Shown here: positions 15,474 to 22,586 of the stretch, one piece after another
How positions within the stretch are numbered: the first letter of the stretch is position 1
How the letters are laid out: every line of letters starts with the position of its first letter
Source of the DNA: CAVTZP01 sp963739245
Lineage (GTDB): Bacteria > Chloroflexota > Dehalococcoidia > Dehalococcoidales > BS750m-G39
Length of the DNA stretch: 47,852 bases
NCBI GenBank assembly: GCA_963739245.1
Contig: CAVTZP010000006.1
Span: 1-47,852, forward strand
Reading direction: 5' to 3'
The notes under the pieces: generated by a model
What the model saw: only the letters and a program-made list of their open reading frames with translations
Told to the model about the DNA's origin: nothing
Databases searched by the model: none
Position numbers and translations under genes: made by a program

Positions 15474-15677
15474 TTAGCTAGTGGCTGCCCTGACTAAGAA
15501 AACTCCCACAAGGAAAATAAGCAGGTCTATAACCCCCCAGATAACGATAGGCACTAGAGAACCAGTAGCGATGGTGATGAAAGGTAGCCCGATAGTCAAA
15601 GCTAAACCTAATACTATGGATAACGCGATTAAGAGTCCACCACCGACAAACATAATTAACCGTATAATAAAATTCAT
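15474..15677 (-). CDS. Small two-helix membrane protein, unknown
   Basis: A 67-residue protein that is nearly all hydrophobic. Two membrane helices are apparent (about residues 4-36, possibly two closely spaced spans, and about 42-62), with a short polar C-terminus RAATS. The start is ATG at 15677 with GTAGAGG upstream, and a TATAAT-like box lies about 20 bp before that. No family is recognised. It lies upstream of, and on the same strand as, the pyr promoter; the pyr promoter appears separate. The even hydrophobic pattern and ribosome-binding site support a real gene. Confidence 0.6.
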   Translation of the reverse strand: MNFIIRLIMFVGGGLLIALSIVLGLALTIGLPFITIATGSLVPIVIWGVIDLLIFLVGVFLVRAATS

Positions 15678-15741
15678 TTTTACCTCTACCTTAATTATAG
15701 TATAACACTATTGCCCACCAAAGCCGAGGAGAACTAAAACT

Positions 15742-15790
15742 GGGCAGTAAAGGACTTGAACCGCGTGCTCTACAACTGAGCTAACTGCCC
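15742..15790 (-). pseudogene. tRNA remnant lacking the anticodon arm
   Basis: On the minus strand, GGGCAGT (15790-15784) and ACTGCCC (15748-15742) form a perfect 7-bp acceptor stem. T8-A9 and a GCTC/GAGC D-arm follow, and a T-loop GGTTCAAGTCC is present. The sequence passes from the D-arm directly into the T-arm, so the whole anticodon arm and variable loop (about 25 nt) are missing, and the 5' side of the T-stem no longer pairs. It cannot work as a tRNA; the original identity cannot be told. Confidence 0.75.
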
Positions 15791-15795
15791 GCCAC

Positions 15796-16005
15796 TTATT
15801 TTACTTTAAACTTTCTGGATTGCCTAAATGCTTTGCCAGCAACAACAAGGAAAAATATCGTAGCTAATGAATATACAACTATGTCTGTCCAACATACGCT
15901 AGCCCTAACAAACCCACTTATTGCCAAAGCAAACCCCAAGGCTATAAAACCTAGATTTTGATAGCGGTATTTATCAATTTTCTTGCTTAGTTCTTCAATA
16001 GTCAT
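15796..16005 (-). CDS. Small membrane protein with N-terminal amphipathic helix, unknown
   Basis: A 69-residue protein starting at ATG 16005, chosen because AAAGGAGGT lies 6 nt upstream; an in-frame ATG at 16056 has no such site. Residues 1-16 (MTIEELSKKIDKYRYQ) are charged. Two membrane helices follow (about 18-35 LGFIALGFALAISGFVRA and about 40-57 IVVYSLATIFFLVVAG) and a basic tail (RQSRKFKVK). No family is recognised. A TATAAT box is present at 16039-16034. Confidence 0.7.
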   Translation of the reverse strand: MTIEELSKKIDKYRYQNLGFIALGFALAISGFVRASVCWTDIVVYSLATIFFLVVAGKAFRQSRKFKVK

Positions 16006-16092
16006 ATCATACCTCCTTTCATACTTACTTATATTATACACCGCCATTTTACTCAAGCGGTAGGCTTTTTAAGCTTTTTTAGACCAAAAAGA

Positions 16093-16170
16093 AAGAGGGG
16101 GGCGAAGCCCCCCTCTTAAAACAACTTCCCCCTTCCCCTAAAGGGGAAGGGGGATACAGGGGGATAGGGT
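16093..16170. repeat. Palindromic intergenic repeat, copy lacking the left hairpin
   Basis: Central hairpin AGAGGGGGGCGAAGCCCCCC and right hairpin CCCCCTTCCCCTAAAGGGGA, then terminal AGGGGGATAGGGT. It matches the right two thirds of the complete copies at 20217 and 25117. It lies just downstream of the DRTGG gene. Confidence 0.85.
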
Positions 16171-16182
16171 TACTGCATAAAG

Positions 16183-17187
16183 CTATAAGTTTAGCCCCTT
16201 ATACAAAGCCGGAAAGTTGAACTGCTGCTCTATAATTTCATCAAGTCTCGGCAGCTTCTTTTCCTGGTTAAATCTGGTCTTACCCAGAGCCAGCTCGATG
16301 CTATTCACCGTAGAAGTAATATCACCCTTGGTCAAAATAATCGGAATCCCTCTATCCTCGGCTCTCTGGAGCACGGTATGGATTGGCGACCCGCCGCCAC
16401 TGAGAACAAGGCACTTGGTTGAGGTTTCCAGAGCCGCCAGCTGTATATCGGGGCGCTCGCCCCGCACCACCACCGCCTTATTGTCTTTACGACCAAAATA
16501 GTCCAGACCGGAGTCAACAATCATTGCCCCAGACATAAAGGTTTCAACCAGCTCCGATGATTTCTCATTGGAGTTTAATATCTCTCCCTGAATACGCTCC
16601 GCCAGCTCCCCTACCGTCAAGCTGATTAGAACTCTATCCTCAGGAAGCACCCCCAGAATATTCACCCCCGATAACTGATTATATAAATGCTTCACCTGGC
16701 TTCTCGGCGCCTTATTCACGACGATACCCAGTAGATATTCCCCGAAGTCCTTATATTTATCAATAAACCTTGCCGTAGATAACTCCTCAGAATAAGGCTC
16801 GACAATAATCACCCTGCCGTCCAGCGCCTCAGCTATCTGGCGGGAAGCCTCAATTGGCTTGCTCCCCGGCCTCTGGCGCCATACCCCCTCAACAATAACC
16901 ACATCTTTGCCCCGGGAAACCTTGGCATAGGCTTCCTTAATCTTACTAGCTACATCCTCCCCCCTACCGATAACCGGGCAAAGGCTGTTTATCGGCTCCT
17001 TTAAAGCCAAAATATGCTTCATAAACTCGGCGTCACTGTCAACCGCTTCCGGGCTTTTAATATCAGCGACAATAGGCTTAAAAAAGCCAACCCTTCTGCC
17101 ATCACCCTGCAGATGCCTGCCCAGCCCGGCACAGACCGCAGTCTTACCCGCACCGGCTGGTATAGAGGTAACATACAAGGCTGCCAA
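16183..17187 (-). CDS. BioD-like P-loop / DRTGG domain protein (phosphotransacetylase-associated family)
   Basis: A 334-residue protein. The N-terminal half is a dethiobiotin-synthetase-like P-loop domain (SIPAGAGKTAVCAGLG, about 8-23; VVIVEGVW, about 96-103). The C-terminal half (about 210-320) is a DRTGG domain (TVGELAERIQG, then VVRGERPDIQLAALETSTKC and GIPIILTKGD). The same two domains make up the N-terminal regulatory region of long phosphotransacetylases, but no Pta catalytic domain follows here. It is probably a regulatory nucleotide-binding protein; the biochemical role is unknown. ATG at 17187. The neighbours give no functional clue. Confidence 0.85.
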   Translation of the reverse strand: MAALYVTSIPAGAGKTAVCAGLGRHLQGDGRRVGFFKPIVADIKSPEAVDSDAEFMKHILALKEPINSLCPVIGRGEDVASKIKEAYAKVSRGKDVVIVEGVWRQRPGSKPIEASRQIAEALDGRVIIVEPYSEELSTARFIDKYKDFGEYLLGIVVNKAPRSQVKHLYNQLSGVNILGVLPEDRVLISLTVGELAERIQGEILNSNEKSSELVETFMSGAMIVDSGLDYFGRKDNKAVVVRGERPDIQLAALETSTKCLVLSGGGSPIHTVLQRAEDRGIPIILTKGDITSTVNSIELALGKTRFNQEKKLPRLDEIIEQQFNFPALYKGLNL

Positions 17188-17254
17188 TTTGCACCTCCGG
17201 CTACATTCTGGAAATACCAGCCTATTATAACCGCTTAATTGCCGTTGGTAAAGA

Positions 17255-17309
17255 ACCTATCCCCCTACCCCCTTCCCTTATTATTTTATTGAAGGGAAGG
17301 GGGTGAGGT
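17255..17309. repeat. Minimal palindromic repeat (single hairpin)
   Basis: ACCTATCCCCCTACCCCCTT at the left, a hairpin CCCTTCCC/GAAGGGAAGGG, and GGGGGTGAGGT at the right. The two ends correspond to the two end types of the longer copies, so this looks like an internal-deletion form of the same element. Confidence 0.75.
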
Positions 17310-17334
17310 TCATAAATAATCCCTTACTAAGGTA

Positions 17335-17370
17335 TTGATAAAGCTGGCATATTGGTATAAAATCAGCTTT
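17335..17370 (+). promoter_or_regulatory. speD promoter with inverted-repeat operator candidate
   Basis: TTGATA (17335-17340), a 17-bp spacer, TAAAAT (17358-17363). The 7-bp inverted repeat AAAGCTG (17340-17346) and CAGCTTT (17364-17370) exactly brackets the promoter core, a layout expected for a repressor site. No regulator is identified. Confidence 0.5.
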
Positions 17371-17404
17371 GGCACGGAGTGAATCTTCCAAGGAGGGCAG
17401 GTGA

Positions 17405-17767
17405 TTGAATGCACTAGGGAAACATTTACTCTTGGAGCTAAAGGGCTGTAATAAGGAGGTGTTAAACGATATCGGCTTTCTCAGAGAGGCTCTGCTGGCG
17501 GCAGCCGGTGAGGCTGGGGCAACAGTACTGGGGGAGTCCTTCCATCAGTTCAGTCCCCAGGGGGTAAGCGGGGTGGTAATTATCGCCGAATCTCATCTCT
17601 GTATTCATACCTGGCCGGAATATGGCTATGCCGCCGCTGACATTTTCACCTGCGGCAGCTCCGTCCAGCCGAGGAAGGCAGCAGAGATAATAGTGAGGAA
17701 GCTTGGTGGTAAAAACCACTCGATAACGGAGACGCCGATAGGTATCTTGGATACCCAGGTGGTTTGA
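17405..17767 (+). CDS. speD: S-adenosylmethionine decarboxylase proenzyme, class 1B
   Basis: A pyruvoyl enzyme that decarboxylates SAM to supply aminopropyl groups for spermidine. The protein has 120 residues, the short bacterial/archaeal type. The self-cleavage site is in ESHLCIHTWPEYG (about 62-74); the serine there becomes the pyruvoyl group. The cysteine in DIFTCG (about 79-84) matches the known proton donor. The start is TTG at 17405 with AAGGAGG upstream at good spacing. It is followed after 9 bp by speE. Confidence 0.96.
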   Translation: MNALGKHLLLELKGCNKEVLNDIGFLREALLAAAGEAGATVLGESFHQFSPQGVSGVVIIAESHLCIHTWPEYGYAAADIFTCGSSVQPRKAAEIIVRKLGGKNHSITETPIGILDTQVV

Positions 17768-17776
17768 GACGAAGCT

Positions 17777-18697
17777 ATGGATAAAGACCCTGATAAATGG
17801 TTTTGCGATAGAGTAAGCCGAAACTTGATTCAGCTCCACAGCATTGAAGAGGTGCTGTATACCGGCCAGACCAAGTTCCAAATGGCTGAAATTATCCGTT
17901 GTGGTAGTTTCGGTAAATGCTTGGTGCTGGATGGCAAGATCCAATCCAGTGAGTTGGATGAGTTTATCTATCACGAGGCTCTGGTTCAGCCGCCAATGAT
18001 AACCCATCCCCGCCCGCAGACAGTTTTTATTGCCGGGGGTGGCGAGGGAGCTGTCCTGAGGGAGGTACTGTCCCATAAAATAGTAAAAAGGGCGGTGATG
18101 GTTGATATTGATGACGAGGTGGTGGCTCTTTGCCAGAAGTTCTTCCCCAGTTATAGCCAGGGCTCGTTTAAGGATAAGCGGACGGAACTACTGCATACTG
18201 ATGCTAGAGAATATCTGGCGAAGAGTAGGGAGTTATTTGACATAATCATTATTGATTTGCCTGACCCAATAGAGGAGGGTCCGGCTTATCTGCTTTATAC
18301 TCAGGAATTCTATCAGCTGGTCAGGGACAGGCTTACGGCTGACGGAATTATAAGTGTTCAAGCCGGGTCGGCGTCCTTGACCGAGTTACTGAACTTTAGT
18401 GCCGTCAATAAAACGCTGAAAAGCGTTTTTCCTATAGTTTTCCCTTACCAGGTAGACATTCCCTCCTTTGGCGGTCCGTGGGGGTTCTGCCTGGCGTCGT
18501 TCAATCTCAGCCCGCTTCGGCTTTCACCCTCTGAGGTGGACAAGAGAATTTCCGCCCGTTCCCTGAGCCACCTCAAATTCTACGATGGGCTGACCCACCA
18601 GGGGATTTTCTCTTTGCCCAAGCACCTGCGAGAAGAGCTATCCAAGCAGGGAAGGCTCATCACTGATAACCAGCCTTTATATATCTATCAGGGCTGA
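17777..18697 (+). CDS. speE: Spermidine synthase (polyamine aminopropyltransferase)
   Basis: Transfers an aminopropyl group from decarboxylated SAM to putrescine (or a related amine). The protein has 306 residues. The SAM-binding motif GGGEGAVLREVL is at about 87-98, with acidic residues in VMVDIDDEVV (about 107-116). The catalytic loop is IDLPDPIEEGPAYLLY (about 158-173), and the N-terminal substrate motif is LVLDGKIQSSELDEF (about 49-63). Amine specificity cannot be read from sequence. It is cotranscribed with speD and overlaps the 3' end of acr3 by 10 nt in convergent orientation. Confidence 0.95.
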   Translation: MDKDPDKWFCDRVSRNLIQLHSIEEVLYTGQTKFQMAEIIRCGSFGKCLVLDGKIQSSELDEFIYHEALVQPPMITHPRPQTVFIAGGGEGAVLREVLSHKIVKRAVMVDIDDEVVALCQKFFPSYSQGSFKDKRTELLHTDAREYLAKSRELFDIIIIDLPDPIEEGPAYLLYTQEFYQLVRDRLTADGIISVQAGSASLTELLNFSAVNKTLKSVFPIVFPYQVDIPSFGGPWGFCLASFNLSPLRLSPSEVDKRISARSLSHLKFYDGLTHQGIFSLPKHLREELSKQGRLITDNQPLYIYQG

Positions 18698-19756
18698 AAG
18701 TACTTACGCCGGAAGTAGAGGGATACGTTTACCAGGCTGATGAGCACCGGCACCTCAACCAGCGGCCCAATGACAGCGGCAAACGCCTGCCCTGAATTTA
18801 TGCCCCAAATAGCAACACACACAGCTATCGCAAGCTCGAAGTTATTGCCGGAGGCATGGAAAGCAATGGCCGCTACCTTGGGATAGTCGCCGCTGATTTT
18901 CCTTCCCAAGTAGAACGATACGAAGAACATAACCACAAAATAGAGCAGTAGAGGAATGGCGATGCGCACCACATCCAGTGGCAACTGAACAATGGTTTCG
19001 CCCTTAAGCGAGAACATGACTATAATAGTGAACAGCAGCGCTGCCAGGGTGATGGGGCTAATCTTGGGGATGAACTTCGTCTCATACCACTCTCGCCCTT
19101 TGGTCTTCAGGAAAATGAAGCGGGTAATCATACCTCCGAAAAACGGTATGCCCAGGTAGATGAAGACGCTCTGGGCGACCTGTGCGATGGTGACATGCAC
19201 CACGACCCCTTCAAGCCCAAACTTCACTGGCAGCACCGTTATGAAGATGTACGCGTAAACTGAGTAGAAAACCAACTGAAAGACCGAGTTAAAAGCTACC
19301 AGCCCGGCGGAATACTCACTATCTGCTCCGGCCAGGTCACACCACACGATGACCATGGCGATGCAGCGGGCTAGGCCTATCATTATGAGGCCCATCATAT
19401 ATTCAGGATATGGCCACAAGAATCCAAGAAAGAAGATTGCCAGGAAAAACATCAGCACCGGACCAATGACCCAGTTCTGTATTAGTGAAAGACCGAGAAC
19501 TCGCCAATCCCGGAATACCCGCCCCATTTCCTCATACCTGACCTTGGCTAGCGGCGGGTACATCATCAGGATAAGCCCTATCGCGATAGGGAATGGAAGT
19601 AGTGCCCACTGAGAAGTAGTTGATAGAGTTGGCGACGCTGGGGACAAAATACCCCAGCCCCACCCCGAACCCCATCGCCAGAAAAATCCACAGTGTAAGA
19701 AATCGGTCGAGGAATGAAAGTCTACCGACTAAACTTCTTGGTTCGGCGTTAGTCAT
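18688..19756 (-). pseudogene. acr3: ACR3-type arsenite efflux permease with one frameshift
   Basis: An arsenite/H+ antiporter of the ACR3 (BART) family with about ten membrane helices. The N-terminal part begins at ATG 19756 (FLDRFLTLWIFLAMGFGVGLG) and the remainder is in a second frame down to 18688. The conserved helix-4 cysteine motif GLARCIAMVIVW is intact, as is the C-terminal ASGNNFELAIAV. The two frames join at about 19588, where ATTCCCTATCGC carries one base too many compared with the expected TTSIP-IAIGLIL reading. Everything else looks functional, so a sequencing or assembly indel is as likely as a true inactivating mutation. It overlaps arsR by 4 nt. Confidence 0.85.
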
Positions 19757-20118
19757 GCCTTACTTTCCTTATCTATCAGTGTTTTGGGACCAACCCGTCG
19801 TGCGTGCTTTAGTCTCTCCTTATCTTGGGCCAAGACCTTGCTGCTGACAAGGGGATCCCTCACCAGCTTGGCTAGTGAGGCAGCGTAGCGGTTTGCTGTC
19901 TGCCAGTCCACAGAATAGACTATCCACACTCCGTCTCGCCTTGCCTTTAAAAAACCAGCGTCCTGAAGAAGACCAAGATTGCGTGAAGCCCGGGACTGAG
20001 ATATATCCAGGGCTTGCATCACCTCGCAGACGCAGCATTCTCTCTCCAAGAGCACATTTAAAATCCTGAGCCTGGTCTCATCGGAGAGAGCCTTTGTTGC
20101 TTTGATTAAGTCTTGCAT
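19753..20118 (-). CDS. arsR: ArsR family metal-sensing repressor
   Basis: A 121-residue winged-helix repressor from the ATG at 20118 (SD-like AAGGGGAAGG upstream). An upstream in-frame start at 20160 would put the start codon within the operator, so it was not used. It has KALSDETRLRILNVLL (about 9-24), a cysteine-rich recognition region ECCVCEVMQALDISQS (about 26-41) that resembles the arsenite site of classical ArsR, and the wing GFLKARRDGVWIVYSV (about 55-70). Its ATGA overlap with the efflux gene shows an arsenic resistance operon. Release of DNA on binding As(III) or Sb(III) is known for the family. Confidence 0.92.
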   Translation of the reverse strand: MQDLIKATKALSDETRLRILNVLLERECCVCEVMQALDISQSRASRNLGLLQDAGFLKARRDGVWIVYSVDWQTANRYAASLAKLVRDPLVSSKVLAQDKERLKHARRVGPKTLIDKESKA

Positions 20119-20140
20119 AGCCTTCCCCTTGGTTAGAACA

Positions 20141-20191
20141 ATATATGCATATATCCGCATATATCATACATTTTTTAGCCTTACCTGTCAA
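20141..20191 (-). promoter_or_regulatory. ars promoter with overlapping ArsR operator
   Basis: TTGACA (20191-20186), a 17-bp spacer, TATGAT (20168-20163). A perfect inverted repeat, ATATATGC (20141-20148) and GCATATAT (20157-20164) with 8-bp spacing, overlaps the -10 box and start region, as ArsR-type operators usually do. Confidence 0.75.
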
Positions 20192-20216
20192 CAATTGTGC
20201 TCGTTCATATTTCTGC

Positions 20217-20347
20217 ACCTCACCCCCTTGGTCCCCCTCTCCTTTGAAGGAGAGGGGGAGAAATAAAAAAGAGGGGGGGCTTCGCCCCCCTCTTAAAACT
20301 ACTTCCCCCTTCCCCTTGAGGGGAAGGGGGATAAAGGGGGATGGGGT
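20217..20347. repeat. Complete palindromic intergenic repeat (131 bp)
   Basis: Three hairpins are flanked by inverted ends. The left end is ACCTCACCCCCTTGGTCC. Hairpin 1 is CCCCTCTCCTTTGAAGGAGA. The central hairpin has G and C runs around CTTCG. Hairpin 3 is CCCCCTTCCCCTTGAGGGGA. The right end is AAAGGGGGATGGGGT. It lies between the ars promoter and pcrA. The central loop reads CTTCG here but CGAAG in the other copies, so the central arm is inverted relative to them. Confidence 0.9.
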
Positions 20348-20378
20348 CAATGCTGCCGAGAAACGAAGCACGATGAAA

Positions 20379-20387
20379 TGTTATAAT
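20379..20387 (+). promoter_or_regulatory. Extended -10 box at the pcrA start
   Basis: TGTTATAAT contains TGn plus a perfect TATAAT (20382-20387). The predicted transcription start is about 20394-20395, exactly at the ATG of pcrA. No clear -35 box and no ribosome-binding site are seen. Confidence 0.5.
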
Positions 20388-20394
20388 GAGCAAG

Positions 20395-22584
20395 ATGGAT
20401 ATCTTGGCTGAGCTTAATCCGGCGCAGAGGGAAGCAGTAGAGGCAATTGAGGGGCCGGTGCTGATTTTGGCTGGTCCGGGCAGCGGCAAGACCAGGGTCA
20501 TTGCCCACCGGGTGGCTTATCTTATCAAGGTCTGCCGGATTAGCCCCCACCGCATTATGGCGGTTACCTTCACCAATAAAGCCGCCAGGGAGATGGAGGA
20601 GAGGCTTAGCCGGCTTATCGGCAGTTCCGTGGGTGATTTGACCATCGGTACCTTTCACGCTATCTGCGCCCGAATACTGCGTCGGGATGGCAAGGCTATG
20701 GGTGTTGACCCAAAGTTTGTCATCTATGATGATGAAGACCAGCTCAGCCTGCTCAAGCAATCAATCCGGGATATAGGGCTTGACCCCAAGCAATATGTCC
20801 CCCGGGCTATCGCCTCCGCCATTAGTGCGGCTAAGAGCCGCATGCTAACCCCGCAGGACTATATTCAGAGTACCCGTAGCTATTTTGAGGAGGTGGCGGG
20901 GCGGGTCTATGAGCGCTACCAGAAGCTGCTGGAGGAGAGTAGTGCCCTTGACTTTGATGACCTGCTAATGAAAACGGTGCAGCTATTCAGAAATAGCCCT
21001 GAGACCTTATCTAAATATCAGTCCCGGTACCTGCATATTCTGGTGGACGAGTTTCAGGACACCAACCTGGTTCAGTATGAGCTGATAAGGCAGCTGGGTG
21101 GGGAAAGGCGCAATATATGTGTCGTTGGCGATCCCGACCAGTCTATTTACTCATGGCGGTTTGCCGACCTGCGCAATATCCTTAGCTTTGAGAAGGACTT
21201 TCCTGAGGCGAAGCTGGTATTGCTGGAGCAGAACTACCGCTCAACCAAGATGATTCTGGAAACGGCGTCCCATGTCATCTCAGCCAATCAGCAACGTAAA
21301 CCCAAGGCGCTGTGGACGAATAATGAGCCGGGCGAGCTGATTAATGTGGTTGGGACCTATACTGAACAGGATGAAGCCCAGTTTGTTGTCAGCGAGATTG
21401 AGCGTCTGGTGGGGAAGAGAAGGGCCAGGCTAAGCGACTGTGCGGTAATGTATCGGACCAATGCCCAGTCAAGAGCCCTTGAGGAGGCGTTTATTCGCTA
21501 CGGCACTCCCTATAAGCTGGTGGCGGCCACTCGCTTTTACGAGCGGCGGGAGATAAAGGATATTATTGCCTACCTGCGGCTTATCCAGAACCCTCATGAT
21601 AACGTTAGCCTTCAGAGAATCATCAATGTCCCGGGGCGGGGTATTGGTCAGGTTAGCCTGAGCCAGCTTTCAAACTTAGCCAAATCTCTGGGTGTCTCTC
21701 AGTATGAGGCTTTGCAACTTATCGCTAGATCAAAGGAAGGGGAGGAACGCCAGCATCCGTTTAACCCTCGCGTCAGCAAGTCGCTGGCTGCTTTTCTGAG
21801 CCTGGTGAAGGAGTTTATTAGCCGCAGCCGTGAACTAAGCCTGCTTGACTTATTTGATTTGGTGGTGAAACAAACTGGCTATAAGGAATATATTATGAGC
21901 GGTGAGAATGGGGAGGAACGCTGGGAAAATATCCTTGAACTTCGCACTGTAGCCCGGGATTATCGTGAACTGAAACCGGGGGCGGGGTTAACTACCTTTC
22001 TTGAGGGGGTAGCCCTGGTATCTGATGTTGATGGTCTTGATGGGACGCTGGATGCCGTAACCCTGGTCACTCTACATCAGGCGAAGGGACTGGAATTCCC
22101 GGTGGTGTTTATTGTCGGCATGGAGGATGGCATCCTGCCGCACGTTAGGTCCCTTGACGAGCCGGGACAACTGGAGGAGGAGAGGCGGCTATGCTATGTG
22201 GGGATAACCAGAGCCAAGCAAAGGGTATACCTGGTTTATGCCTTCCGCCGCAGCCTAATGGGCTCAAGCACGGTGAGTAAACCATCTCGCTTCTTGAAGG
22301 ATATACCCCAGCACCTGATAGCCGGTAGCGGCTTGTGGCAGGGAGAGGAGAGCCAGATAATGTCATCTTTATATTCCTGGAACAAGGCTAAGACGTCTGC
22401 CCCCAGCTCGGATGCTCCCGAACTCAAGGCTGGCGACCATGTCCGCCATGCTCAGTTTGGCGATGGGGTGGTGGTTAGTTGCCAGCCGGTGAAGGACGAT
22501 AAAGAAGTAGTAGTTGCTTTCACCAGTGGGGTGGGGATAAAGAAACTCTTATTAAGTTTCGCTAAACTAGAGAAGATAGAATAA
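20395..22584 (+). CDS. pcrA: ATP-dependent DNA helicase UvrD/PcrA
   Basis: Superfamily 1A 3'-5' helicase for repair and replication restart. About 729 residues from the ATG at 20395 (an ATG at 20386 adds three residues). It has the Walker A GPGSGKTR (about 27-34), motif II VDEFQDTN (about 217-224), motif III GDPDQSIYSWR, motif V LVTLHQAKGLEFPVV and motif VI LCYVGITRAKQRVYL. The C-terminal tail (about 670-729, GDHVRHAQFGDGVVV) is the Tudor-like domain that binds RNA polymerase in PcrA. The start is chosen because a perfect TATAAT lies 8 nt upstream, suggesting a leaderless message. It is followed after 2 bp by mutL. Confidence 0.95.
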   Translation: MDILAELNPAQREAVEAIEGPVLILAGPGSGKTRVIAHRVAYLIKVCRISPHRIMAVTFTNKAAREMEERLSRLIGSSVGDLTIGTFHAICARILRRDGKAMGVDPKFVIYDDEDQLSLLKQSIRDIGLDPKQYVPRAIASAISAAKSRMLTPQDYIQSTRSYFEEVAGRVYERYQKLLEESSALDFDDLLMKTVQLFRNSPETLSKYQSRYLHILVDEFQDTNLVQYELIRQLGGERRNICVVGDPDQSIYSWRFADLRNILSFEKDFPEAKLVLLEQNYRSTKMILETASHVISANQQRKPKALWTNNEPGELINVVGTYTEQDEAQFVVSEIERLVGKRRARLSDCAVMYRTNAQSRALEEAFIRYGTPYKLVAATRFYERREIKDIIAYLRLIQNPHDNVSLQRIINVPGRGIGQVSLSQLSNLAKSLGVSQYEALQLIARSKEGEERQHPFNPRVSKSLAAFLSLVKEFISRSRELSLLDLFDLVVKQTGYKEYIMSGENGEERWENILELRTVARDYRELKPGAGLTTFLEGVALVSDVDGLDGTLDAVTLVTLHQAKGLEFPVVFIVGMEDGILPHVRSLDEPGQLEEERRLCYVGITRAKQRVYLVYAFRRSLMGSSTVSKPSRFLKDIPQHLIAGSGLWQGEESQIMSSLYSWNKAKTSAPSSDAPELKAGDHVRHAQFGDGVVVSCQPVKDDKEVVVAFTSGVGIKKLLLSFAKLEKIE

Positions 22585-22586
22585 CC

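Noticed and set aside
17462..18076. Long minus-strand open frame opposite speD and speE (204 codons)
   Set aside because: It is antisense to two strongly conserved genes and has no recognisable domain or ribosome site.
20217..20501. Open frames through the repeats encoding proline-rich peptides (PPSPQGEGG, PPLLQRRGG)
   Set aside because: They arise from the G- and C-runs of the palindromic repeats, recur at several copies in different frames, and have no ribosome-binding site or family resemblance.
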